From: Bugula neritina
Lineage: Eukaryota > Bryozoa > Gymnolaemata > Cheilostomatida > Bugulidae
Assembly (NCBI GenBank): GCA_964035545.1
Contig: OZ037767.1
Span: forward strand, 21,579,628 to 21,643,627
Reading direction: 5' to 3'
Length of the DNA stretch: 64,000 nt
Each line of letters starts with the position of its first letter. Position 1 is the stretch's first letter. The position numbers and the translations under genes are program-made. The notes under the pieces are model-generated. The model had not been told where the DNA came from. It searched no databases and saw only the letters and a program-made list of their open reading frames with translations. Shown in pieces: positions 36,501-48,889 of this stretch.

Positions 36501-39500
36501 ACTAGAATTATAATAGTTATTGGTATCATTTGGGACATCCATCCTATGACATGACGTATAAGCTGTACAGTATATTGAGAAGATCTTACCAGATAGTGAA
36601 AAAGTGCCTCTAGGAGTGGGGATTGTCTGATCTCACCATCTGGCACGGCGCCAACACTGAACCAACTACCCAAACACTTGAACAGCCGCCCACACAGCTG
36701 CTGGTCTGTGTAGTACCCACTGAGGCAGGCTACCTATAACATAGTATAAAACCACTTAATTTAAGTATAAAACCACTCAATGCAGAGTAACCCATATTAC
36801 TCTTTACCAATGTTATCATTCTTACATCAACTGACAAAACATTTGTATACATATAAAATATTGTGTTGTTTAGGTGATGCAACAATTACATGTTATATTT
36901 ATCTTTTGACAGCAAGAGGTTTTTACAGCACAGCCTGAGTATGTAGGGAGGGGACTGCACACGCCCTTCTAGAAAGATTAGCCTGAGCTACACCCCCTGA
37001 CTAAAGTCCCTATTAGATTCGCACAGTCTATACAAAATATTCATAAGCACAGTTCAAGAACTGGTGCTAGCTGCATCTGCCAACCAGGATCTCACTATAT
37101 TATTCCACAAACCATTGTGGTTTCATATTCTTAGAGTTGACAACAATTAATTATTCTGTCAATCACTTGATCTTTCAGTTTAATCGACTTTTTGGGTAAA
37201 TTTGGCAAGCCGCCAGTGAGCAGATTATTTTTAAATGCATAAGAAAGATCCTATTTGAATAGGTATGAACAACCAGAAATAAAATTAGGGCGTAAAGTAT
37301 ACATAAATTATATCATATTATATATACTATAAATAGAGGAAAGAGAGGGAGTGTGATATAACAGTACAGAGTATACAGGGACTGCACAATACGGATGTGC
37401 AGTGCTGGGAAAGGATACAGGAACTGTTAGGGAGATCCTGTTTTGACAGCTGGCTCTGAAATATTTTACATAATTTGGCATAAGAAGGGCTGGTGTTGAT
37501 GGAAGAGGTTAGAGTACTAAAATGATTACGGTGTGAGTACATCGTGGTATATGAAGCTGCAGTACATGCAAGTACAATCAGTGATATACAATACAATATT
37601 ATCATATTCATTATAATAGCATAGTCACAAAAAACGCAAAAATAAATAAATTATTTACCAAGTGTTGATGTAATAGTTTTAAAACTTACATGTTGGTATG
37701 CATATCAGTTTGCAATTATATATCTACATTATGCTGTATATATATAACATACATACTTTTTAGATATAGCATGGCATACCCTTTGACTTACCAGAAATTG
37801 ATGGACTCCTTCGAAAGTCTTGGACAACTGTTCAGTTACCTCAGCTCGGCGATTAGCTCCAATCCTTAGAGTCTTGTTCATTAACTGCAAGTACTCTCAC
37901 ATATTCAGAATGACGTTGAGTGAGAGTGAGTGTGTGAGTGAGTTAGTGAGAGTGAGTGTGTGAGTGAGTTGGTGAGAGTGAGTTAGTGAGAGTGAGTTAG
38001 TGAGAGTGAGTGTGTGAGTGAGTTGGTGAGAGTGAGTTAGTAAGAGTGTGAGTTAGTGAGAGTGTGAGTTAGTGAGAGAGTGAGTTAGTGAGGTGAGTAG
38101 TAACCAACAAACAGTGGGAGAACATATGTTGATGACATCCTGGTAGGAAAGCCGGCAGTATGGAGGAAGGTGAGTTGAAACACTCAACACTTGGCAAAGA
38201 AATGTGATTTTTATACAACCACCACTTCCCTATTTACGATGTAACAGAATACAAATATTATGAATACATATAATTAAAATACCAAACAGCTTCTACATAG
38301 CTGCATAGCATGAACTTGCTGAAGGAAACCCAGGCAATGTTTTACCAGCAGCTAATCTGTACAGAACCTGAGAAAAAGGATGTGCAGAAACATAAATATC
38401 AAAACATCAGCTGAAATCTCATGCATCAAATGAGACCAATGCGTGCAACTAAGTAGCACCAGTTATTGTGACCTGCCATTAGAACAGCCTGTCAAGGTTC
38501 AAGAAATTATTCTGGAGTATATTAGAATGTGCTGACAGGCGAGCATATATAAGGAAACCACCTGGAGTAGTATCTACCATGTTGACCTTGACCTATAAAG
38601 AGAAGGTCAGAGAAATACGAACCTCTTCAGGAAGGACGGTAAGAATCTCCAGAAGCACGGGATAGGATGCAGGGTTTGGAGCAAACTTTGTGAGCAAGTC
38701 AGCGACAGCGTTTTCCCAGGCAGCCATGAGGAGGGCTAAGTCAGCGATGGCGAGAGAGAGCTGAGTGACAACGACGCTGGTCTGACTGTCACATGATGAA
38801 ATGTGGTTGAGAAGGGAGTCACGAAGAGAGTGGTGTGACGTCCCGGGCAGCTCATAGAAATGATGCTGTATCTGTAAATAGAAGAGTCCAACAAGTGCAT
38901 TCCATATAGTAGTGTTGCTGTGTGTGCACATGACACCAACAGAAGTGCTATGCCTCACACAAGAGATGACTAGTTTGTCTTTATTTCTATATCATTTTCT
39001 GAAGCTACAAAAGTTTTGCAAAAAGTGTTTAGAGAGCTATGTAACTATTGTGGTGGTTTCATTGGTTAAACTTGACACATAATTTTAAGTGGTCTGAACT
39101 AACTTTGCATTTAAAAACTGTGCCAAACTTCATTGACAATTAAGTAATTAAGATTTAAAATAGAAAATAAATGATAAAACTACTGCGAATTATTTTCTTA
39201 ATTGCAAATCTGCTAGAGCTAAAGAAATAGTTTAAAATATTGAAAAATAATGGAAAAATCAAAAAATCATAAATTTTATCCACATTTCACAGAAAAATTG
39301 CAAGACAGGCAACAGATTAAACATTGAGTGATAAAGGCAGCATATTAGAGCTGGTGGGAAAAATTCTCTTCTATACAAAACACAAGTTCCCCTCCTGCAT
39401 ACAACATAGTCATAGCACAGCTATACCAAGAGCTTAGTAATATAGTAGCCTGTTCTGAAAGGTTGTAGTGAATTCCACTAAACAATGAACTAGTCACCTA

Positions 39501-41875
39501 TATTAATACCAACATACCAACCCACACACAAGGGAACCAGATTTGCATACCACCACACTATTAACAAATGGCAAGGACAGTGCCAGTTTACAAGAAGGTG
39601 GCAAATCTTCAAGATAAAACATCACCCACTCACACACCATCAGCAGAGGTTGTGTAAGACATTACTAATCCCGGAGCATCGGTATACTCCAGGGTTGTGC
39701 AGTGTGTGTGTATTCACTGTGTGGGTGAACAACCAGTAGGAGGGCAACCAACAATTAACTATCCTATAAATATAGAGTTACTTCTGCTTTGCAGGTGCCT
39801 TGAGCTCCAACTCCTAAGACTTGAAAAGCAATTTATCTCACCTAATAGTTACATGTGCCTGGTGACTACTCTTCTCGTTAATGAATAGAAGCTTACAAAA
39901 GCTACAATGAAAAGCTATTCCATACCAGACAGCACTGCATGCCATGTACCAAACAGCATGGCTCACCTTAGTTTTGATGGTGTGGGCAGCAAAGTAACAA
40001 GCCTCCGGGTCATCACGGTGAGCTAGTAACTGGTCAGCAATACTCCAGGCAAATACCTACAAGACACTTGGACATGTGAACTGCATACATACCAGACACA
40101 CATCTTGCTATCACATACTTCAATAACACTGCAACACTAACTGCTTAAATAACGCAGCAAGAAATCACCCAACTTCAACCCAGAATTCATGTACCAGTTT
40201 AACAATAAATGTAAAGCACAGGTAGAACTATTAAAACAACGAATAAAATTGATGGATTATAATAGAACCAACAAACATTTTACAAAACTACAGCTATTTC
40301 TCAAAAACTCTATTAACTAAACCAAAAATTCCAGATAACATTAGACAGGACTTTAGAAACAATTGTATTAAATAAAAGACATTCTATCTTATGATTAATT
40401 AATGTTTTGTCAGTAAACTAAAAAGCTTGACAATTATGTAAAAAAATTGTTACTTTCCAAGGAGTAAATTCAAATTGCCAATAATTGAATTACAATCAAT
40501 CAGCCATTAATCCAACAAAAGTCACCAGCTACGTTGAACTAGATACTAACAATTACACAATAATTTCTGATTTTTGAATCCATCTCATTATAAATTATAA
40601 CTTGCATAAAAATTTAGAGAGTAGAAACGTTTACGAAGGTTTGATTATGGCACTAAACTAAACAACAATAAAACTCATGCAAACAAGTGAACACATTAGC
40701 CAGTTACACATGTAAAAAATTCAGCTGAAAAATGAGCTGTAAACTGCCATCTGTTTAAGATTATCACTTTGAAAATTGAAATTGCTTTCTCAACAAGTTG
40801 AAGAACTAACGGGACTAACTCAATAGCAGTTAAACAAATACAAACCGGCAATCTAGCCAGTAGAGCGTTCATCAACTTACCAAACCAGAAAACATACTAA
40901 AATATATACATGACAGTCACTAGTATCTTCTATAATCAGGAGGGGCTCTCAATTTTCAATGAATAAGTTAAATCAAGAGTAAAAAGTCCCAGAGACTTGA
41001 AAATAGAACACCTTTTGGTAATTCCTCTTTCTATCCCATATCAAGTGGTATGTACTAAAGAGCAAACTGCCCACTGAACACATTGAAACACATTGAAAAT
41101 TTAGCAATTGAGGTTGTTTATCAATTATATAGTAAACCTGGGTACTTTTTCTAAAAATACTTTTTCTACATAGATAAAAAGTTGAAAACATGCCAAATAT
41201 TTCACTAGATTCATCATAACCATTAGCAGCAACTGTTTGGATACAAGTGATGTGCTTAATAATTGAAGTATAAAAATTACAAACCAGAGTCTTTTTGATA
41301 GAGTACTAAGTCTTTTTGACTGTCACTAAAACTATTTCCGACACTTTTTTAAAAATAAATAATGAAAACGTACCACTAAATGCTATGCCAACACTCCCTG
41401 TTGCAACATGGTTCAACTTCATTGCAATTTCCTTTATTTTGGCATGCAAACTTTTGATTTAATATAATTTTTTTGTTCCAAATACCAACTCAATGAAAAC
41501 TAAAAATATATAATTATTTGGTAGCTACAAAAACTTCTCTCATTTCAGTATTAGCTCAGGGATAGTTTCACCTGAACGTCTGGATAAACAATTAGACAAA
41601 GACAAATATACTTATTGTAGGGGGCAAAGGCTTAGCCAGAAGGCTCTGAAACATGAGGATCTCTGAACATCACATCCCATAGGCCTAGCCACCAAATAAA
41701 ATCAAAGTTGAAATAATAGGGTAAATCAGGTTATACAAAATAATTCCAATTCTTTTACCGATTTTTGAAAATTTTCCAGCCACTTTGATGCCTGTTCTTT
41801 TTCCAAAGTATTTGGACTGTGATACAATGCTCTCAGAGCATGAAGAACTGTTTCTATGGTTGGTGCTGGATCCAT
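27529..41875 (-). CDS. TNPO3: Transportin-3 (SR-protein nuclear import receptor), 936 aa
   Basis: Twenty coding exons: 41875-41759, 40056-39967, 38871-38623, 37884-37792, 36733-36590, 35356-35181, 34929-34854, 33895-33686, 33188-33081, 32783-32695, 32436-32285, 31899-31702, 31368-31274, 30849-30629, 30217-30051, 29573-29445, 29129-28972, 28798-28682, 27879-27719, 27589-27529. The importin-beta-superfamily receptor binds RS domains of SR splicing factors and carries them into the nucleus, releasing them on RanGTP. Aligned blocks span the family: ALRALYHSP and WLENFQKS (N-terminus), [140 protein letters not shown] and [17 protein letters not shown], ending FLILYR. Human TNPO3 is 923 aa. All phases close. 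Introns 1, 2 and 5 exceed 1 kb and show nothing recognisable; several others are mostly tandem repeats. Confidence 0.97.
27889..28085. repeat. AT-rich tandem repeat with palindromic units
   Basis: About five imperfect copies of a roughly 40-base unit. Each carries the self-complementary attacaatatattgtaat, then attatattagtgtat. It lies in TNPO3 intron 18 and starts about ten bases from the acceptor of exon 19. Confidence 0.85.
28799..28935. repeat. About 22-bp minisatellite filling TNPO3 intron 17
   Basis: Five to six copies of a unit like agcatagatacagtgtaatg, in the 173-base intron between exons 17 and 18. Confidence 0.85.
29578..29675. repeat. Short tandem repeat of about 10 bp (tgtcaacatg)
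   Basis: About nine variants of tgtcaacatg/tgtcagcaca lie in TNPO3 intron 15, directly beside the acceptor of exon 16. Confidence 0.8.
30884..31273. repeat. 35-bp minisatellite filling TNPO3 intron 13
   Basis: About eleven copies. On the gene's strand each unit reads GTTAGTTACCCTGTAG, then TATTTCACTATTACTAGTT. The first copy begins at the authentic donor (GTTAGTTGAGTTACC). The 424-base intron has almost no other sequence. Confidence 0.93.
31529..31701. repeat. Tandem repeat of 5' splice-site units in TNPO3 intron 12
   Basis: On the minus strand the junction sequence AAAG|GTATGTTCACAC recurs about every 30 bases. GT positions: 31701 (real donor), 31672, 31640, 31611, 31580 and 31549, with a degraded GTGTATT at 31530. 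Two alternating unit types are visible (linkers TACACAGTGTAGTGAAG and TGCAAGCAGTCTTATTAAAG). Confidence 0.93.
33200..33680. repeat. 21-bp minisatellite making up TNPO3 intron 8
   Basis: More than twenty copies of actacaacactgtatacata/c. The period is a multiple of three, so all six frames stay open through it and give spurious proteins with 7-residue repeats (HTLQHCV / VYVYSVV). None of these is a gene. Confidence 0.95.
34058..34632. repeat. AT-only tandem array in TNPO3 intron 7
   Basis: About 575 bases made almost wholly of taattactatattata blocks, with both taattactat and its complement atagtaatta present. It is strongly self-complementary. Confidence 0.93.
37913..38097. repeat. (GAGT)n-derived tandem repeat
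   Basis: Imperfect gtgagtgagttagtgagagt units of four to about 34 bases lie in TNPO3 intron 3, close to the acceptor of exon 4. On the transcript the tract is CTCA/CACT-rich. Confidence 0.88.
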
Positions 41876-42078
41876 TATGTGTGAATCTAGTAGCAGTGCA
41901 GGTCATGCATCAAACTGGGCAACTACAATTTAAAATACAAAATGCAAAACAGAAGATAGAACTTCAATCAATACATGAGCTCTATGCTAAAATGAACTAA
42001 CCATTAAAGTTTAATGAATAATAAAATATTGTGTTATAAAATTAGGAAAGAAAAAAGTGATAATAGACATGCCTAGAG

Positions 42079-42375
42079 CAGGGGTGTCCAACCTTTTCAG
42101 ACCGAAGGCCACTGAAAGGGAAGATTCTGGTGGCGAGGGCCACATTGTAAACATCAGTTTGAGCTGGAGGCCACAGCATCAGCATTTATCAAACTACTTT
42201 ATTCCCAGACTTTATGAATCATTGCACAATAGTTACTGCAGGCTGCATGTTTTGTAACATGTGTATAAATTGAACACTTAAAAGGTAGCTTTTCACTTTA
42301 ATTCATGTACGTGTGCGAAAAATAATTTTAGCTTTATGCCTTCGAGAGCCACATAAATGTAGTTGGACAGCCCTG
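42079..42375. mobile_element. Non-autonomous hAT-type DNA transposon, 297 bp, with 8-bp target duplication
   Basis: The termini are CAGGGGTGTCCAAC on the left and, inverted, CAGGGCTGTCCAAC on the right (13 of 14 match). An 8-bp target-site duplication flanks it: gcctagag at 42071-42078 and gcctagaa at 42376-42383. CAGGGGTGTCCAAC-type ends, internal GGCCAC blocks and 8-bp duplications are typical of hAT elements. It has no transposase. It sits about 200 bases upstream of the TNPO3 start codon. Confidence 0.88.
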
Positions 42376-43559
42376 GCCTAGAATGGCTACAACATAAATG
42401 CCTGATAAAAGGCCATATGACTATAATAAACATATGGGATTAATTTGGTTGGTTTGGAAGTCTAGTGGATGAGGGCTCATTTTATACTTTTAAGGGATTT
42501 GGAGCTGCATTCAACTTTCAGCACTTCTTTGGGAAGAATAACCATAAGAAATAGAAATAATTAGTGAAAATGACTGGGTACTATAATGAAACATTTTGAG
42601 CCAAGAGTAACATTTAACATGCATAGCAACGCCACTCAAAATTACAGATAACTGTGCACCAAGTTAGTTGAACTACGACAGCATTTGCTACTCCAGAATT
42701 AAAATTACTAAACTGCTAGTTGTAGACATGTAATTACGGTGATAATGCAAACAGTAACTAACAATAGCCATTGTATTTACTATGTGTCTTAGGAATGAGA
42801 CAGCCGCAGATTGTAAAATATCAAATATATACACTTGAAATTGATTTGATTTTTTTTTTAGAATATTTGATATTTAAGTAAAGGGCTCACATGGCAACTA
42901 ATATCAGCTTGTCCACATGCCTACTTTTTCAAAACGAGTTGCTGTTTTTGCTCTTTGATTGAAATATAAAATGAGTTCAATATTTTTATTCATCACTTAT
43001 GCTATAAATTAGTTAAATACATTACCCCACTATTAATTTTCATTAATACTTAGCAACTATTCGGGTGTGAAAATAACATTACTATCAATCTTTAGCTGTT
43101 TCTATAGCTGCACTAATTTATAGCAACAGGCAATGTCAGTGGAAGATATTTCCAGAGAAGACAGCCCAATTACACTGTTGAAATGCTTTACTTGAGATTT
43201 ACTGTATTTTGTGAGCACTACTTAGTCAAGAAAATTATACTTTTCAGCTGTCTTTGCCTGCCTTAATTTTTTCAGTCTTTGAATAAGAAACTCATCATTT
43301 AGTTTAATATTCACCATGAGCTTGCATTAAAGCCTCTAATCTTACACTCCAACAGTAGCATCTAGTTAATATAAATGTTAAAATTAGATTTTTGAGTCAT
43401 GGCAACTATGATTGTACACTGAGTAACATTGCTGTACTTGTTTCAAAATTGAGTCATTACTGAAACTGTTAGCAGTGTTAAGGAACTTTGCCTCTGGGTA
43501 TGTAAAACTATATTACCAAATGTGATGATTTATCAAAACCATCACTGTTATGATCATTC

Positions 43560-44480
43560 TGATTCACTGACAAATACTAATAGTAATAGTACAAAATTAT
43601 TTGATTTGGGCGTTAACCTTAACCCTTAAACTACAAACCCGACAACTACTATTAATATTAGTATTAGTCTCCATTAGTATTACTATTGCTATTCAGTGAT
43701 TATCATTTTACTACCATAACCATCGCAATAAAGTTTTGCTATTATATTTATTGTAAGTGTTAGTGTGACACTAATGACTAACACCGACTGTAAGTGTATA
43801 AAGATCCTGTTGACGTTTATTAAATTCAAGTGATTATGATTAATATTATCAGTATCAGTATGATTATGAGTCTATGAGTATGACCATCACTGCGAGTCCG
43901 GCTATTAGTAATACTAATACTAATAGTATTACTATTAGACTTATTAGTATTACTTATTAGTATTATTCATTTATTGTTTTACTTTTAATTTTAATCTCAT
44001 CACTATGACTAAAGTCTAAACTGAAACGCTGACTATCAGTATCACTATTACTATTAGTATTACTATGACACTGACAGTATGAGTATGACTATCACTATAA
44101 GTATGACTATCAGTATGAGTATCACTATCAGCATGCCTAATTCTAAACTAATGTATAACTATTACTATAAGACTAAGTAATACTAATAGTATAACTATAA
44201 TTTAAAGTAATGCTATTACTATTAATATTCTCCATGAGCTTAATTAATAATTTATTTTAATTCATAATGATAATAATAAATAACTAATACTAATAGTAAT
44301 ACTAATAGTAATAACTAATAAGTAATAAGTATTAGATTTAGTCCATTACTATTAGTATTAGTATTACTATTACTATTAGTCTAGTGTATTATTATTTCCA
44401 TCATGATCATTACTATTACTATAATATTAATTATAATTTATATACTTCATTACCATTATCATTATGATTATAATTATTAC
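43560..44480. repeat. Composite degenerate hexamer island 3
   Basis: TACTAATAG/TAGTATTAC words at 43575-43690, TATCAGTATGATTATGAG at 43850-43870, taatactaatactaatag at 43908-43945, TATCAGTATGAG/TATGAC words at 44035-44135 and taatactaatagtaat with its inverse at 44280-44380. Many blocks are inverse complements of each other, so the region can fold extensively. Confidence 0.82.
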
Positions 44481-45101
44481 AGAAATAAAGTAACCGTACT
44501 TGAGTGAAAAATTAGATGACCGCTACTACACCAATCTTAGAAAGACTAGTGTTCACGCTTTGATATTACTATTAGGACAGCGAACAGATAGCGTAGTATT
44601 GAGTCCACCACGACATTTTTTGAACTAGAATTTGCGGATTCTGAAAAAAATAGTGACGGGCGAAAATTTTTTAGGGTCAAAGTCAATCTTATTTAATCCT
44701 ATAATAAAATATGAGGCACTTACAATATAGGTCATATTTTAAACCGTGGCTGTGGTGATAGAATCTAGTTAGCATTGCAAGAGCACGGGCGAGTCCAAAA
44801 AAGGATAGACTTAGAGAGTTTTAAAGAACACGCAACTCTATATTTGTAAGAAGACCGCGAAGTCCAGAAACAAATCATATTATGATTTTAATAATAACCA
44901 TTCATATGTTTTCATATTTGCCCATTCTACAACAAAATATTAAAATAAATTTATAATGTTCCTAAAACTTACTAGGTTAATTTTAATTTAAAAAACAGCG
45001 GTTTCCATTTGTAAAAAGAGGATATTAATGTTAAAACTTGACTTTACAGCAGAGACCGTCTACTGTAATTCAACAAAAATCGCTTTAAGCAGCACAGGTC
45101 A

Positions 45102-45185
45102 GGGGCCACTGAGTGCAGCGGTTTGGGTATTGAAATTCGTTCAATGATGCCCTTACAAACATCGCACTAAAGATCTGCCACCGTA
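45102..45185 (+). mobile_element. Second copy of the tRNA-like SINE head
   Basis: ggccactgagtgcagcgg at about 45105 aligns with ggccacttggtgcagtgg at 13744, and similarity continues for about 80 bases. It is diverged and has no visible B box. Confidence 0.4.
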
Positions 45186-45368
45186 CTACTGCTCCTAGCG
45201 ATTCTTCAATTTAGCAACCAAGGATGAAGGCAAGTAAGTTAGTTACAGACTATAGTCGCTGTGAACTGTCAAATAATTATGCTTACAGATAGCAATAATT
45301 ATGATATATTTTATTTTTTTAGAATGGAATCTTGGCTTCTATTTGTCACATAATGATTTTAACCAAAA

Positions 45369-47281
45369 ATGCTGAAGAAGACTAAACTAAAAGCAAGTTG
45401 GGAACAGAGTTTTCAAGGATTCAAAGAGCTTTCTCAATCTAGTTCTTTGAGTTTTGCATCTCATTCTAGTTCCAAATCTTTGCAATGGGAGTCTGTAAGT
45501 CATTCATAGCAGTAATGGGCATTATTTTTATTCAAACTTGAATTACAAGTCATTTTTATTTCTATATCTGTTTGTTTTGAGACAAATATTGAAAATCGAT
45601 TAGCTGCTGAGCGTCTGGATAATATTGATTATTTTTAGTATTTTTCAAATTAATGTTTGATTTTTTAAAAGCATAAACACTAGTAGTTGTTGCTGGCTAC
45701 CAAGTTCCTCACTGGCAGTTTTTAACCGTTTTTGTGATCATAAGAAGGAGTTTAATAACTGCAACTTTGTAGACTGTCGTAGCTGTTAATTAACCTAAAT
45801 AATATGTTCTTTAAAGCATTTTACAAATAACTTTAAGCTATAGTAGAGCATATTGTTGGCAAAACTGCTATAGTCATGGTGGTAGTATATTTTGCAATTT
45901 AATTGTTTTGTCTCATTTTTGTTTTCAACTAATTTCATTCAAATTTATCATTAAATCAGTTTAAAGTACCTATTTTAGTTTGTTCATTGAAATACTGGTA
46001 TGGACATAATTATAATGGTTGTTTAATCTAGGGGGTCACATCTGCTCCAGTTGATGTCGATGATGATCTGGAAATAACCATTGAATCCTATAATGATGAG
46101 CAAGATGAAACTAGGGTGTCTTCTACATGTTTTGGAAAAGTACAACCTCTGGTTGGTGCTAAGGCTAGTCACCAGTCAAAAGGGGATATGATCTTTCATC
46201 ATAATAGCCCTGAGATTGATAGCTTTATCCACAAGATGTTGACTCACTCGGCTAGGCAAGATCAACCGGACTCACAAAGGATCATTTCAGAAGAACGTGT
46301 GACAAACAGTCACCCTGCAAGCATAGCCTCTACACCTAACAGTGTAAGAGCACTTTTACAAGAAGTGTTAGCAGATAGCCCAGTATCTTCTCCTAAACGT
46401 GAAGATGATTTAGAGTTAGCTTTGCCTTGCGCTGAAAAGTAGGTTTTGAAACTTATGCTAGAGCCTAATTCTTTGATTATTGAGTATTCTACTTTTATTT
46501 ACTTTCTGTATTCAATTATTCTATACATTATTGAGATAGTTGTATTCTATTATGAAGATAACAATATATAGATGAAAAAATCATTAGTGTAAAAGTGTTA
46601 GCCTCTTGTTAACCACAATTCACAAATTCTTTTAACCACATTACCTTTTTATTATTAAACTATGTGCAGAAATATTGAAATTTTCATTTCATCTTTGCTG
46701 CTTATTAGAAAAAAATTCAGCTTATAACAAAGTCTCAATACTTTGTAATTGTCTGCTCATTCATCGACTAAAGAGTTTTTCTCAAACTATTAAGTATGTG
46801 AGGATTGATAAAAAATAGTTTTAATTTAAGCTTCAACTCAAATATCCGTCTCTACTATCTGATTTAGTAGGTTGCTTTCGCCAGTACAGTCTGTACCGAT
46901 GGATTCAACTCATCCCAGTCTGATTAATTTAAACCACGAGTCTGTCACTTCTCACCCAGAATCTCCTTCACTTTTTACCGACATTACTAATATTCCTGAT
47001 AGATTTGCTTACGGGGGTTATAGCCAAATCATAGATCACACGCAGGTTGGTTGCTAGTTCTTACTATTGTTTCTAAAATCTCGACTAATTTTTTTTCTTA
47101 TTTATCTGGCATATGACTAAAAAAGTGCAGCATAAATGTTTGAGCTTTGTTCCCTCAGTGTAGTAGGAAAAATGATTTTCCTTTACTTTCATATCATTGA
47201 AAGTATTGTTCTATATTTTATCATGCTTATCTTAGTATCGGCACTCAAAAAACTTGCTACTCTTATATATATATATATATA

Positions 47282-47359
<78 letters not shown>

Positions 47360-48889
47360 TTGCTACTCTTATATATATTTTGATGTAGGAGGAGTATGTC
47401 AGCTCCCAACCCTCTCGTCCTACTTGTAATGCTAGTCAGCCAATATTTAGCTGCCATTCTCACTCTGATGCTGACTTGGACACTACCATTCCTTCACTCA
47501 CGTCTTCATTTCAGGTAGGAATATCAACTATTAGCGTATAAGTGTTTTAGATCAAGTACATATCCGGCTAATAAGTGAAAACACTCGTTTCTTGTTGTAG
47601 ACTCCAGAGCTGTCCAATAAGTTAGCAGAGTTTGTGAAAGATGGCAAGAGTGAAAAGGATGTAGAATTGGATCTCGGAATTAGCAAGAAGCTTAGTAAGG
47701 GCGGTATGGCAGAGCATCTCCAACAGATTATACGGGTTAATATTTATTACTATTTACCAGTTGAAAAGTTGACTAGTAGCAGTAGACAGGTTTTCATAGA
47801 TACTTTAAAGTATATAATGACAATATAACATATAAACTGCATTATAATGTATATAAGTACATTATAAAATTATACTGAATATGACCTGTATACAACTGTA
47901 TCAACATAACATTTAAAATTGCAGCATTGCAAATTAAAAGGCTAGTAAATTTTTACCTCGCTCCTCTGTATCTATTTTAGTTTTCAAAGTCCGGGTTTTT
48001 GACGGAACGTATGTTATGTTCTTCCAGAGAGAGGAATCTGAATACTCAATATGCAGATACCAACTAACAGTAAACTCTGTCGGAGATTCAGCAACTCCTG
48101 TCACAACTAAACAGATGAAACTAGTTGTGACGGAAACCTCTCTTACTAACAATACAATACATACAGTGGTTGTGTGCGGTAATACTATAGAGCCTGGAAC
48201 CCAGGCCCTCCTCCTAGCTTCTAGGTATGGGGTAGACTAAGTTCTTACTATACCTACTACTCACATGCCTTGTCTAATTCTACAGAATATTTTATGGCAG
48301 CACTTGATATTATATTTATTTACCATATCAGTTTCTTGAAAGTCTGCATGGAATTACTGTTTGTAATAGATGCCTTTACTTTAAAACTAGACTGATCGAA
48401 AGACCCATTGTTATTTAGTATTTGCTCAATACTCTGCACTTTATTCTCTTTTATAAAAGAAGTCAAATAAAATCTTGAAAATGAATGTTCTAAAGTAAGA
48501 TGATCGTTAGTTGATGCTTTGTCTTAATTCTAACCAACTGCAAAATAACTGCTAGTTGTTTCCTTGTTTGTAGCATGTGTTGTTACTATTGCAAAAATAT
48601 ATTTTGTATTTCACTTTTTAGGCTAAGTAAGGAAAACAACTCTTTACCAAGAGACAGCCAGATTACAGTGCATTGGCCATGGAGTGTATACGAATCTAAC
48701 TCTCTCGGCACCATCATATTTGCTAGCTCAGTTTGTGATGTCATTAAACCAATTAGCCAATCAGAGAAGTCTCCAAGAAGTGAAACCAGAGTTACTACTA
48801 TTGGTAGACAGTGCTGTCCGTGTGTTAGCAAGGGACGGTGCAATAACCACCCAATATATACTGGACCTTATGCATTTCTTCATCAATAG
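45369..48889 (+). CDS. SPIDR-like protein (putative DNA-repair scaffold), short form, 477 aa
   Basis: Seven exons: 45369-45494, 46032-46438, 46871-47045, 47389-47514, 47601-47735, 48028-48224, 48622-48889; GT-AG throughout and phases close. The first 270 residues are Ser/Asp/Glu-rich and probably disordered. Then KLSKGGMAEHLQQ, REESEYSICRYQL, MKLVVTETSL...HTVVVCG and ITVHWPWSVY...TIIFASSVCDVI follow in the order and spacing of the N-terminal (DUF4502-type) domain of SPIDR/KIAA0146, as I remember it. SPIDR bridges RAD51 and BLM in homologous recombination. Human SPIDR is about 915 aa; here a stop falls soon after that domain, so the C-terminal half is missing. The acceptor of exon 6 (48027) was chosen because it joins the two conserved blocks. 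The tail after VCDVI matches nothing I know, and another frame is also open there. Identification is tentative. Confidence 0.6.
47249..47377. repeat. (TA)n microsatellite flanked by a 23-bp direct repeat
   Basis: About 80 bases of almost pure TA lie between two copies of a segment starting aaaacttgctactctta (47249-47271 and 47355-47377). It lies in intron 3 of the SPIDR-like gene, and the second copy ends 12 bases before the acceptor of exon 4. Confidence 0.93.

Larger units (their letters stand above)
41876..45368. other. Head-to-head gap between TNPO3 and the SPIDR-like gene
   Basis: It contains a hAT-type transposon (42079-42375), the largest hexamer island (about 43560-44480) and a second copy of the SINE-like head (about 45102-45185). 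The rest (42400-43550, 44500-45100) is AT-rich with no recognisable exon. Confidence 0.6.

Noticed and set aside
47136-47463. Frames with YIYIYIY runs
   Set aside because: Translation of the (TA)n microsatellite.
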